Assembly (NCBI GenBank): GCA_026708385.1
Contig: JAPOVA010000004.1
Span: 1 to 52,489 of the forward strand
DNA from: Simkaniaceae bacterium
Lineage (GTDB): Bacteria > Chlamydiota > Chlamydiia > Chlamydiales > Simkaniaceae
Reading direction: 5' to 3'
DNA: 52,489 nucleotides
In this document: positions 34,201 to 41,393 of the stretch, piece by piece
Position numbering within the stretch: position 1 is the first letter of the stretch
Layout of the letters: every line of letters starts with the position of its first letter
The notes under the pieces: generated by a model
Database searches by the model: none
What the model saw: the letters and a program-made list of their open reading frames with translations, nothing else
What the model was told of the DNA's origin: nothing
Program-made: the position numbers and the translations under genes

Positions 34201-34988
34201 TCCTCGGCCATGCAAACACCAACGTTAACCTCAGGGATGCTTCGGGGCGAACGCCTTTGGATAATGCGATAGCGGTAGGCAATACCGATGCGGTGCAACA
34301 ATTCCTCAATCATGCAAACACCAAGATCAATGACAAAGATCCTTCGGGGAACCCTCCTTTACATAATGCGATACGGGGAACTCGTACCGATGTGGCGGAG
34401 CTACTCATCAACGATCCGAACATCGACGTCAACAACAAGGATTCTTCGGGGCGAACACCTTTGCACTATGCGACATTGACGGGCAATACCGCTATAGCGA
34501 AGATCCTCCTCAACGATGCGCACGTCGAGCCCGATATCGAGGACGATTCGGGGCGAACGCCTTTGCATGACGCGCTATCGAAGGGCCATATCGATATAGT
34601 AAAGCTACTCCTCAGTCATGCAAAAACCCGTGTCAACCGAAGGGATGCTTCGGGAAGAACGGCTTTGCATTGTGCGGCATTGACGGGCCGTACCGATACG
34701 GTGCGGCTACTCATCAACGATCCGAATACCGACGTCAACGCCAAGACCCTTTCAAAACACACTCCCCTGCATGATGCGATACAAGGAGGTCATACCGGCG
34801 TGGCGCAGTTGCTCATCGAGCATGCAAACACCAACGTCAATGCCAAGAACTCCGGCGGGCATACTCCTTTGGACATTGCGAAATCGGGCGGTTTGCCCGA
34901 TGTGGTGCAACGGTTCATCTATCACAAACACATCAAGCTATCGCATCTTCGTTTGCAACTTCCCCGCGATTGTGAGGACGAGCTATGA
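34107..34988 (+). CDS. Ankyrin-repeat protein, 5' end chimeric or truncated
   Basis: The open frame encodes seven full ankyrin repeats plus a half repeat at the front (IRQLLGHANTNVNLRDAS, then GRTPLDNAIAVGNTDAVQQF and so on), with the host-like consensus GRTPLHxAxxxGxxDxxxLL. The first 30 or so codons (34107 to about 34200) are the antisense of the duplicated fragment at 34003-34200 rather than ankyrin sequence, and no ribosome binding site precedes the TTG at 34107 or the ATG at 34122. The original 5' end has been lost by rearrangement. It may be silent, or a new start may have been recruited. Confidence 0.6.
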   Translation: MVCLWMASIISFISLTRKAYRLRIALTCIRQLLGHANTNVNLRDASGRTPLDNAIAVGNTDAVQQFLNHANTKINDKDPSGNPPLHNAIRGTRTDVAELLINDPNIDVNNKDSSGRTPLHYATLTGNTAIAKILLNDAHVEPDIEDDSGRTPLHDALSKGHIDIVKLLLSHAKTRVNRRDASGRTALHCAALTGRTDTVRLLINDPNTDVNAKTLSKHTPLHDAIQGGHTGVAQLLIEHANTNVNAKNSGGHTPLDIAKSGGLPDVVQRFIYHKHIKLSHLRLQLPRDCEDEL

Positions 34989-35205
34989 AGAAAAACGGAA
35001 AATAAGAGAGAACGGTTCGGCTTGGCAAACCGGTCATGATCGGTTAAGAAGGGTGATTTCCTACAAAAGTACTGCAGGCGGTAGGAAGTTTCAAGGTACG
35101 CGTTCGCGGGGAGATGTACATAAATTTTACATGACGTATCCTTTCCCGCATGGACACCGTTCAAACACAGCATGCACCGACGGATTGCTCCGATTCACAT
35201 AGTCG

Positions 35206-35233
35206 CCGGGGAACCTTTGGAGCGGTTCCCCGG
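35206..35233. terminator. Strong hairpin between convergent genes
   Basis: A perfect 10-base-pair stem, CCGGGGAACC / GGTTCCCCGG, with an 8-base loop (35216-35223), 11 bases past the stop of the minus-strand gene and 218 bases past the ankyrin stop on the other side. A U-run is lacking, so it may slow or protect transcripts rather than terminate cleanly. Confidence 0.5.
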
Positions 35234-35243
35234 TCCCGATTTC

Positions 35244-36308
35244 TCAGTTTGTCCTCTCGTTGTTGACGAGGTTACTGACGTATTTGGAACGAGTTTGGAG
35301 CAGATTGCTTGCCAACCCTTGCTGTTGTTGATAAGCGCTTGAGTTGTACTGTAGCCCCGTATTAATCCCTTGGTTTACCGTACTGAATCCCGTATTCATT
35401 GTGTTACCCTGGTCAGTGATATTCTTGAGCTTATCCGACGCTCCCGAGAGGTAGGAGAATCTACCGTCGAAAGTCTCTACCCGGTGATCACCGGAAGAGG
35501 GATCCGGATTGTAGCCGAGAGTTTTTGCGTAAGCCGCCCGCATTGCATCGTAGCTCGGAAAATTAGCGGAGGCCCACAAGTCGATCAGGTACTGTACGGG
35601 GTGATTGTTGTAGAAATCCGTCCTGCTACCGTTCGGTGCAGGGGTATGTTCGGGAGGAACCAACGCACCCGAAGCGCCCCCTTGCCACGTCGGATCGTTA
35701 GTTCCACCGGGATCGTACAACGCTTCGAGCGATTCCTGTGTTTGGCTTACCGTACCCGTATCCAGAACCCCCTTCTGATTGCCGTTCTCATCCGTTCCTT
35801 CGTTATCTTTCAGACATTGTTCCATCTGCTTGATCTCGTTGATGATCTCCTTGTACGTATCGTCATAATCGGCACCCTCCCGCGTGGGATCGTGATTACC
35901 CGGGGCGGGTTTGGGGTCATCGGGGTGTTTGGCAAGATCGCCCATCTCCTTGTCTTTCGCACCGGCAAGGGAGTTGAGACCGGATTCGATTTTTCCTACC
36001 AACGAACGATAACCGGAAAGGATGTTCAATTCATCGGATGCAATGGTCATGATCTCTTCGAATTTACCCATGATCATGCCCATCATCTTGTACATGAATA
36101 GGTTCAGGATTTCATCGGGGTGAACATATCTGCCGTGATACTTGATGTGTTTATGCATGGCTTCGATCATCTCTTTCATTTCGTTAACGAGGAAAGCATA
36201 CTGATCGCGTATCGCTTTGGCATGTGCTTCGTCCGCACGCCACTGTGCGTAGTCCTTTTTGATGCCCGCCGTATAGTCGGGTGTGGGGTCGGATCCGGTC
36301 GATACCAT
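35244..36308 (-). CDS. Helical, signal-less protein; secreted type III substrate candidate
   Basis: 354 residues from the ATG at 36308, chosen for GAGG seven bases upstream; a TTG 18 bases earlier is a weaker option. Residues 22-115 are strongly helical (YAFLVNEMKEMIEAMHKHIK, FMYKMMGMIMGKFEEIMTI). A Pro/Asp/Gly-rich, Thr-rich middle follows, then a helical C-terminus (LASNLLQTRSKYVSNLVNNE) with a Gln-rich stretch before it (YQQQQGL). Only two Cys and no signal peptide. Helical ends around a flexible middle resemble type III filament or needle-tip proteins such as EspA/SseB, but I cannot establish homology. A truncated copy lies at 34003-34200. Confidence 0.65.
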   Translation of the reverse strand: MVSTGSDPTPDYTAGIKKDYAQWRADEAHAKAIRDQYAFLVNEMKEMIEAMHKHIKYHGRYVHPDEILNLFMYKMMGMIMGKFEEIMTIASDELNILSGYRSLVGKIESGLNSLAGAKDKEMGDLAKHPDDPKPAPGNHDPTREGADYDDTYKEIINEIKQMEQCLKDNEGTDENGNQKGVLDTGTVSQTQESLEALYDPGGTNDPTWQGGASGALVPPEHTPAPNGSRTDFYNNHPVQYLIDLWASANFPSYDAMRAAYAKTLGYNPDPSSGDHRVETFDGRFSYLSGASDKLKNITDQGNTMNTGFSTVNQGINTGLQYNSSAYQQQQGLASNLLQTRSKYVSNLVNNERTN

Positions 36309-36944
36309 GTTATTACCTCTATTCAATTAGGTTACATTTGGCTCTTTTTTCTTTTCTATTTGCCAACTACCCGGAAAAACGAAGTAAGAAAGACATAAAG
36401 AGCCTACAATTGCAATTATAGCATACTAAAAAAATAGGTAAATATATTTTATAAAAATATATGGTTACGAATTTTAAAATGCTTATTACTATATAGTTAT
36501 TACTATAAATTTTTTTGTATTGTCGTTTTGATTGCATTGCTATGCCATTGATGTCGAAATTGAAGGTGTAACGCATTCTATATCAAACGATAAGGAGGTT
36601 ACGATATCTGCAATGTACGCATGGGATAATACTATCCCTGTCCTACAACGGGTTGTGAATATCGAAGGAGATGAGTAGAGATATAATATATGTTATTTAT
36701 TGTTTATTAGTGGTTTAATAATTTTTTGTTCTCGCGTTTTCGATGCAACGAGAACATGACTGCCTATATGGCATAATATGTTTATTTTACATAATTTATG
36801 TGTCAACACGTTCGGATCGACCTCGAGTTGTCCGGCGTTCCGATTCACAATCGGTAATGTAGGTCTCTATCATGGTAATTAGCACACGTATTTATCGCAA
36901 ATATTTGGAGATAAATATTTTAGTAAGTTTATTACAGTAAAAAC
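36309..36944. other. AT-rich intergenic region
   Basis: Much richer in A+T than the surrounding sequence, especially 36400-36560 and 36680-36800. It includes a tiny ORF (36613-36678) and an imperfect hairpin GTTCTCG-14-CGAGAAC (36728-36755) that lacks a T-run. ORFs here are short and low-complexity. It may hold promoters, or be foreign DNA or the scar of an insertion. Confidence 0.5.
36613..36678 (+). CDS. Possible 21-residue peptide
   Basis: ATG TAC GCA TGG then DNTIPVLQRVVNIEGDE and TAG. A perfect AAGGAGGT lies upstream, but 14-15 bases from the ATG, longer than usual; an ATA in frame sits nearer. The strong Shine-Dalgarno in otherwise AT-rich non-coding DNA is the only reason to list it. 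It could be the 5' end of a lost gene. Confidence 0.25.
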   Translation: MYAWDNTIPVLQRVVNIEGDE

Positions 36945-37085
36945 AAACCGTTGCTGCAATAAGGGAGGCTTTATCAAGAAAGATTTTGAATCGTACGATT
37001 CGCCACTACAAACAGGAGAAGTGAAACGGCTTCGGTAGGCGGTGCGGGAAATATCCCGAGTGCCATGGGTATCGTAGAAAGAGAG
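36945..37085 (+). pseudogene. Degenerate duplicate of the 5' region of the 38951-39805 gene
   Basis: Upstream block GTAAAAACAAACCGTTGCTG resembles GATAAAAACGAACCATTAGC at 38860, and the coding part ASVGGAGNIPSAMGIVERE resembles TAVSGTINIPNALGVAERE, with the spacing kept. No intact start or continuation. A broken 5' duplicate lying next to the HTH-Inc locus. Confidence 0.6.
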
Positions 37086-37265
37086 ACTGTGGCCTCTTCC
37101 CTTCCCCACCATCTTTTCTCAACGGACCGGTTGAGCTACCCTGTTGACCCGCTGAGGAACGGCTATCCACTGATCACGGGGCTCGGGATGCGCCTGTTCC
37201 AACGTGATCGTGTTCCTGTTGCGCTGAGTAGAAATGATATCGGATGTCCCCATGCCTTCCCCCAC

Positions 37266-38311
37266 CTAAACCGACGGTTCGTCCACGGACTCGGGCCTTG
37301 GTTGTTCGGTGACCACCTCTTCAGACCGGGGGGAGCACCTCTCCTTTTGACCGTTGATCCGACAGCGCTCTATGCATCCGCACTTTTTCCGTAAAGAGCT
37401 CCTTAGATACCTCACGACTCTCTCTCGAACAAACCACAGAGGAGAGCCGGGCTCCGCAATGCACCCCGGCCCACAAAACAGCCGGAAGGAAAATCCCCGA
37501 CACCCATCCCGTCACTCCACCATAAACTACACCAAGAATCCCCACAACGACCGCGGAGCCCCCCACGACACCGAGAAAAGGATCTTCGTCCGGATCGGAA
37601 TCGGGCGCTTCAGGAGAGTTCTCAGGTACTTCCGCCATATCCGGACAGGTCTGTTTCGAGCCACGACGCTCACCTACCCAATCGATTAGGGTATTCTTAC
37701 AGAGATTACACTCCCGGGCACATCTCGAAAACGACTTCCCATCGAACTCGTGCAGCCGGTAGTCTACCACCCTTGCTTTTTGGTTTTCGGTAAAAACACG
37801 CCGTTCTCCCCTCTCCGGCGACACGAAGTAGGGGTGACCGGCTCGAACCTCTTCTTGCGCAGGGACATTTTCCAACCTTATCCCCCGTGTACTCTTTCGG
37901 GAGGAGAATTTTAAGCCTCCTGTGTAATCGGAAATGGTGACCGATCCTATCCCGGAGCGAAGGTCTGTCAAAAGCTCCCTGTAGTCGATTCCTCGCAGGG
38001 TACGGGAATCCAAATTTAGGCACGAAAAGATCTGATAGGTTTCACATTCCCATCTTATCCAATTCGATAAAGAGGCAATACAGGTACCGACCTCTTTAGC
38101 ACATGCAACCATGCTCTTAGTCTTTCTCACTTCCAAGGCGTAGTCCACGACCGCACATTTTTCCTTTTCAGTGAAGTGCCCGGCATCCCTAGGGCAGGGG
38201 GTCGAAGCGAAGGGGTGGCCCTCCCGGAACCTTATCGAACCATGTGGTCGTACCCCCCTTCTTGTTCATAGGCCACACAGTACCCTGCCCCTCACCTATT
38301 GCCGATGCCAT
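37266..38311 (-). pseudogene. HTH-family / Inc-like fusion locus with frameshifts
   Basis: It starts at ATG 38311 with AAGGAG upstream: MASAIGEGQG, then GGPPLRFDPLP and an in-frame stop near 38190. One base out of frame it continues as FTEKEKCAVVDYALEVRKTK (first HTH), IDYRELLTDLRSG, RRVFTENQKARVVDYRLHEF and NTLIDWVGERRG (second HTH). The same 275-codon frame then runs straight into a hydrophobic Inc-like domain (FLGVVGGSAVVVGILGVVYG) and FTEKVRMHRALSDQR, where it stops at 37321. A second shift is needed to reach the family tail EEVVTEQPRPESVDEPSV ending at 37266. So HTH and membrane parts, separate genes at 25-27 kb, are fused here. It is probably decayed unless frameshifting is programmed. 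Confidence 0.7.
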
Positions 38312-38431
38312 AACACCCTCTCCTTCAAGAAAAATTCATTCGTCTAAAGCGGAAGAGTGTGCCATGCCTATCTATAATGAACAACGGTAGCCTTGCGGAA
38401 GATAAGACTCGAAACGATCCGTACGGAAATC

Positions 38432-38449
38432 GGACAAATCAAAGAGAGA
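38432..38449 (-). repeat. Conserved 18-base block upstream of an HTH-family gene
   Basis: Identical to 27181-27198 (GGACAAATCAAAGAGAGA on plus), here 121 bases upstream of the HTH start at 38311. Confidence 0.5.
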
Positions 38450-38472
38450 AATCACCGGTCGGGTCGACTCCC

Positions 38473-38717
38473 TCAGGACACAATGGCAATCGCAAGGGCC
38501 GATACATGCCTAATCGCTCTCGATATTTTCAAGGAATCGGTGATCGGCTCCCCTAATTCGTATACGTACATCCTCCTTCCGTCCTCCCCGTATGTCTTCC
38601 ATATTCTCCTCATCCGTCTATCGCTGATGCCTAATTGCCTAGCTACGCTTACCTGACTTATCGTCCTTTTTCAACCCCCTTCACGACCTCCAATCGATCC
38701 CATTCTCTGCCTGCCAT
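38473..38717 (-). pseudogene. Transposase N-terminal remnant (HTH of an ISNCY/IS481-like element)
   Basis: From ATG 38717 the frame reads MAGREWDRLEVVKGVEKGR and stops; one base out of frame it continues ISQVSVARQLGISDRRMRRI, then WKTYGEDGRRMYVYELGEPI, and ends at TGA 38473. The layout (DRLEVVxxVxxGxxxQxxVARQLGIS-RxxRRIWKxYGEDG) is the N-terminal HTH of ISNCY-type transposases. No catalytic domain or terminal inverted repeats are seen. An old IS fragment next to a gene-rearrangement hotspot. Confidence 0.6.
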
Positions 38718-38950
38718 CACCCTTTCCTCTTTTCATGTTCGGATCACCCGGGTGCTTTCTCGGAAAGGCCGATTCTGCCTCCCCCGACCGGGTATCTTTA
38801 CCTTGGAGGATTAGGGCACTACTGTTTTGCATGTACATCTTAACAAATTGGTTGCGATAAAAACGAACCATTAGCTACAATGGGGGGTGTGTTTTTTCGA
38901 ATTTGTTTTTGAATTGCGCGATTCATTACCACGATGGGGAGAATGATGCA

Positions 38951-39805
38951 ATGACTGCGGTCAGTGGTACGATAAATATCCCGAATGCATTGGGTGTCGC
39001 AGAAAGAGAGAAGGATGCATTCCCGATCGGCGTAAGAGGAATCATCGAGGATGTTGAAGAGATCCACCGAATCGGGTTGGGGTCGATACGTTTTCCGGGC
39101 CGGACGTTACCGACAGAAGAAGGCGGGCGTGTGACAAGTACGAAATACGGCGATATGAGAAGTGTTACCGACACCGAAAGTTCTTCCGGTATGGAAAGTC
39201 TCATTCATACGGGAACCTCTACCGACACGGAGAGCGATACGGATACGGAAAGCTCTACCGATACGGAAAGCTCTGCCTCTGATTACCAAGAGAATACGGC
39301 ATTTTGCTCAATGAAAATAAGCGGAACACTTACGCAGAAAAAGGGAATATTTATGAAAGTGGGTGTTGGACGTCTTATTATGAAATTAATCAAAGTCGAT
39401 GTCTTTGAGCCGAACCCGATCTTGATTGATATAATCGGCACAAAATCGCACATAAAGAAGACATTACGCGCACACATGAAACAAATCGCAAAACGAGTCT
39501 ACAACGGTGTGGTGTGTCGTCCCGTCGTTTTCGGTCCCGCCGTCGGCGATTTAGTTATCCATGACCGTGGCGAGCAGGTGTGCGCCGGCCCTTGGGATCT
39601 TCGGAGGGACGAAGAAGGAAGACCTTATCTTGTGATGAGTTATGCCCACCCTCTCTCGTACGAGATTATGCGCGACCTGACAAACCGTGACCGTAGTGGT
39701 AAACGCCATCCTATCTACGACGCGCCGTACGTGTTCTACGTTGGCCCGGAGGAGGATGAGAAGAATCCGTTTGTCCGACCCCCGTATACGTTCGCGACAA
39801 TATAG
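38951..39805 (+). CDS. Protein with acidic Asp-Thr-Glu-Ser repeats, unknown family
   Basis: 284 residues from the ATG at 38951, with GGGGAG nine bases upstream; the frame is open to a TTG at 38903. After an N-terminal region (TINIPNALGVAEREKDAF) there is a low-complexity run of DTES units (residues about 74-112: TDTESDTDTESSTDTESS). The C-terminal 170 residues look folded (VGVGRLIMKLIKVDVFEPNP, VCRPVVFGPAVGDLVIHDRG, YDAPYVFYVGPEED). No signal peptide or membrane span. A low-complexity linker joining two domains is common in effectors, but no function can be given. A broken copy of its 5' end lies at 36945-37085. Confidence 0.65.
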   Translation: MTAVSGTINIPNALGVAEREKDAFPIGVRGIIEDVEEIHRIGLGSIRFPGRTLPTEEGGRVTSTKYGDMRSVTDTESSSGMESLIHTGTSTDTESDTDTESSTDTESSASDYQENTAFCSMKISGTLTQKKGIFMKVGVGRLIMKLIKVDVFEPNPILIDIIGTKSHIKKTLRAHMKQIAKRVYNGVVCRPVVFGPAVGDLVIHDRGEQVCAGPWDLRRDEEGRPYLVMSYAHPLSYEIMRDLTNRDRSGKRHPIYDAPYVFYVGPEEDEKNPFVRPPYTFATI

Positions 39806-40020
39806 GCGGTATTCATATAGTTCCCGTAACGGTAACATCTCCGTCATCCTCGTTTCTTCGGACGTTCCCCTCGCTTTGTAATGTGGGGAGGCAGATTTGC
39901 CACGGGAAGATGTCGGAGCAAGAGGTCGTGTGGGTGCTTGCTTATCCGTTACTCGGATGAAGGGAGATGCTTCCTTGTCGAAAAGATCCGGTGCCAAAGA
40001 AACGCTCTTCCGGAGCCTCA

Positions 40021-40695
40021 TTATATTTTGCTCCCACCACCCCGGGAACCGGGATCGGACCTCTTTTCGGTTGCGTTGATCGTACCGCACGACAGAAGAA
40101 ACGCAAAGAGTTCTTCGGTCTTCATGTCGACCGTCTCTACCTCTTTTTTTTCGTAGATGATCACAAAACCCGATACGGGATAGGGAGAAGTGGGTATAAA
40201 CAGGGTGTCCAGGTGATCCGGTTGCCACCCCATGCGGTTGGCGATAGCGACGGCCGGGGTGCCGCTGTGCAAACCCGATGCATAGCTTTCGTGCGAGGGA
40301 AAAGGGATGAGAACCGTCTTTTGAAAGAGGCGTTTTCTCTCACGTGAGAAGAGCGCCTCAGTGATATCCGAAGTAATCTTGTAGACCGTCTTGATGAAGG
40401 GAATCTTTGTCAGTATGCGACGGGTTAATTCGGTGATTTTGGAAAAGAAGATTTTATTTCCCAGAAATCCCAAAAGAAAGATGAGGAAGAAAGAGACGAG
40501 AAGGATGACCGATCGAATGGCTAAAGTGAGTAGGCCGTAGTGTGCACGTACGAAATCGCCACCATATTCGGCAATAAAGAAGTGGATGATATCGGTAAAA
40601 GGGGCCGTTAACAAGTCTATGACGAAGAAAACCGCCCCGACCGTCAAGGCGATAGGCAACAAGATGGCGAGCCCCGACAGAAAATAGCGATTCAC
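40021..40695 (-). CDS. DUF502 membrane protein
   Basis: 224 residues starting at the GTG 40693-40695, which overlaps the stop of the upstream DUF502 gene (GTGA). Two or three hydrophobic spans (YFLSGLAILLPIALTVGAVF, SVILLVSFFLIFLLGFLGN), then RILTKIPFIKTVYKITSDIT and a soluble domain with VLIPFPSHESYASGLHSG and FIPTSPYPVSGFVII, all hallmarks of DUF502. The function is unknown; DUF502 proteins are inner-membrane proteins found across bacteria and plants. Paralog of, and translationally coupled to, the next gene. Confidence 0.85.
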   Translation of the reverse strand: MNRYFLSGLAILLPIALTVGAVFFVIDLLTAPFTDIIHFFIAEYGGDFVRAHYGLLTLAIRSVILLVSFFLIFLLGFLGNKIFFSKITELTRRILTKIPFIKTVYKITSDITEALFSRERKRLFQKTVLIPFPSHESYASGLHSGTPAVAIANRMGWQPDHLDTLFIPTSPYPVSGFVIIYEKKEVETVDMKTEELFAFLLSCGTINATEKRSDPGSRGGGSKI

Positions 40696-41354
40696 GACTT
40701 TTCCGTTGCAAAGAGTTCGGGAGAAGACTCGGGAGTAATCACCCCGCACGAAACGATATACTTAATGGCCGTTTCCGGTGTCAGGTCGAGACGGATCAAC
40801 TCCGATTCGGGATACATCAAAAGAAACCCCGTTGTCGGATTGGGTGTCGTCGGAATCAACACCGAGACAAGGGGGGTACCGGCCCGTTCGCAACAGACCT
40901 TCGGAGATTCGCGTGAGACAAGGCCCATGGCATACGAGTCTTTCTTGGGAAACGGAACCATCACGACCTGTTTGAACGAATTCTTATCGGTGACAAAGAT
41001 GGTTTTAATGATTTCCTGCGTTGTCTTATAGACCGTATTGATCAGAGGAATACGATGGAGGACACGATCACTCAGGCTCAACAAGGTTTTAAAGAAAAAC
41101 CACCTGGCAATCATTCCCAGCAGGAGCGTTACGAGAAAAAGACAGACTAAAATCAACAGCTTACTGCCGTATAGGAGAGCACGATCGGGAGAGAGGAAGA
41201 GAAACCCTTTATTGAGGATGCTCAGCTTCGTCAACACGCCGGAAACGAATCCGATGAACGGCTTCGTCAGAAAGTTCACGATAAACACGACGATCAGGAT
41301 CGTGACTGCCAGAGGCAACAAAATCACGAGACCCGTAATAAAGTACTTTTTCAT
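40692..41354 (-). CDS. DUF502 membrane protein (paralog)
   Basis: 220 residues, begins MKKYFITGLVILLPLAVTIL. Second hydrophobic span LLILVCLFLVTLLLGMIARW, then RIPLINTVYKTTQEIIKT, VVMVPFPKKDSYAMGLVSRE and LIPTTPNPTTGFLLMYPESE. It carries the same blocks as its neighbour but with clear divergence, so the pair is an old duplication. Lies 39 bases downstream of rnr on the same strand, so the three may be co-transcribed. Confidence 0.88.
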   Translation of the reverse strand: MKKYFITGLVILLPLAVTILIVVFIVNFLTKPFIGFVSGVLTKLSILNKGFLFLSPDRALLYGSKLLILVCLFLVTLLLGMIARWFFFKTLLSLSDRVLHRIPLINTVYKTTQEIIKTIFVTDKNSFKQVVMVPFPKKDSYAMGLVSRESPKVCCERAGTPLVSVLIPTTPNPTTGFLLMYPESELIRLDLTPETAIKYIVSCGVITPESSPELFATEKS

Positions 41355-41393
41355 ACCGACCCAATTCTATGGGAGCGGTTTTTTTAGAGCAAA

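Noticed and set aside
36728-36755. Rho-independent terminator
   Set aside because: The inverted repeat has only seven pairs, a 14-base loop and no T-run on the correct side in either direction.
39551-40228. 225-codon minus-strand ORF
   Set aside because: It overlaps the DUF502 gene in another frame and the acidic-repeat gene on the opposite strand; the product is Arg-rich with no domain.
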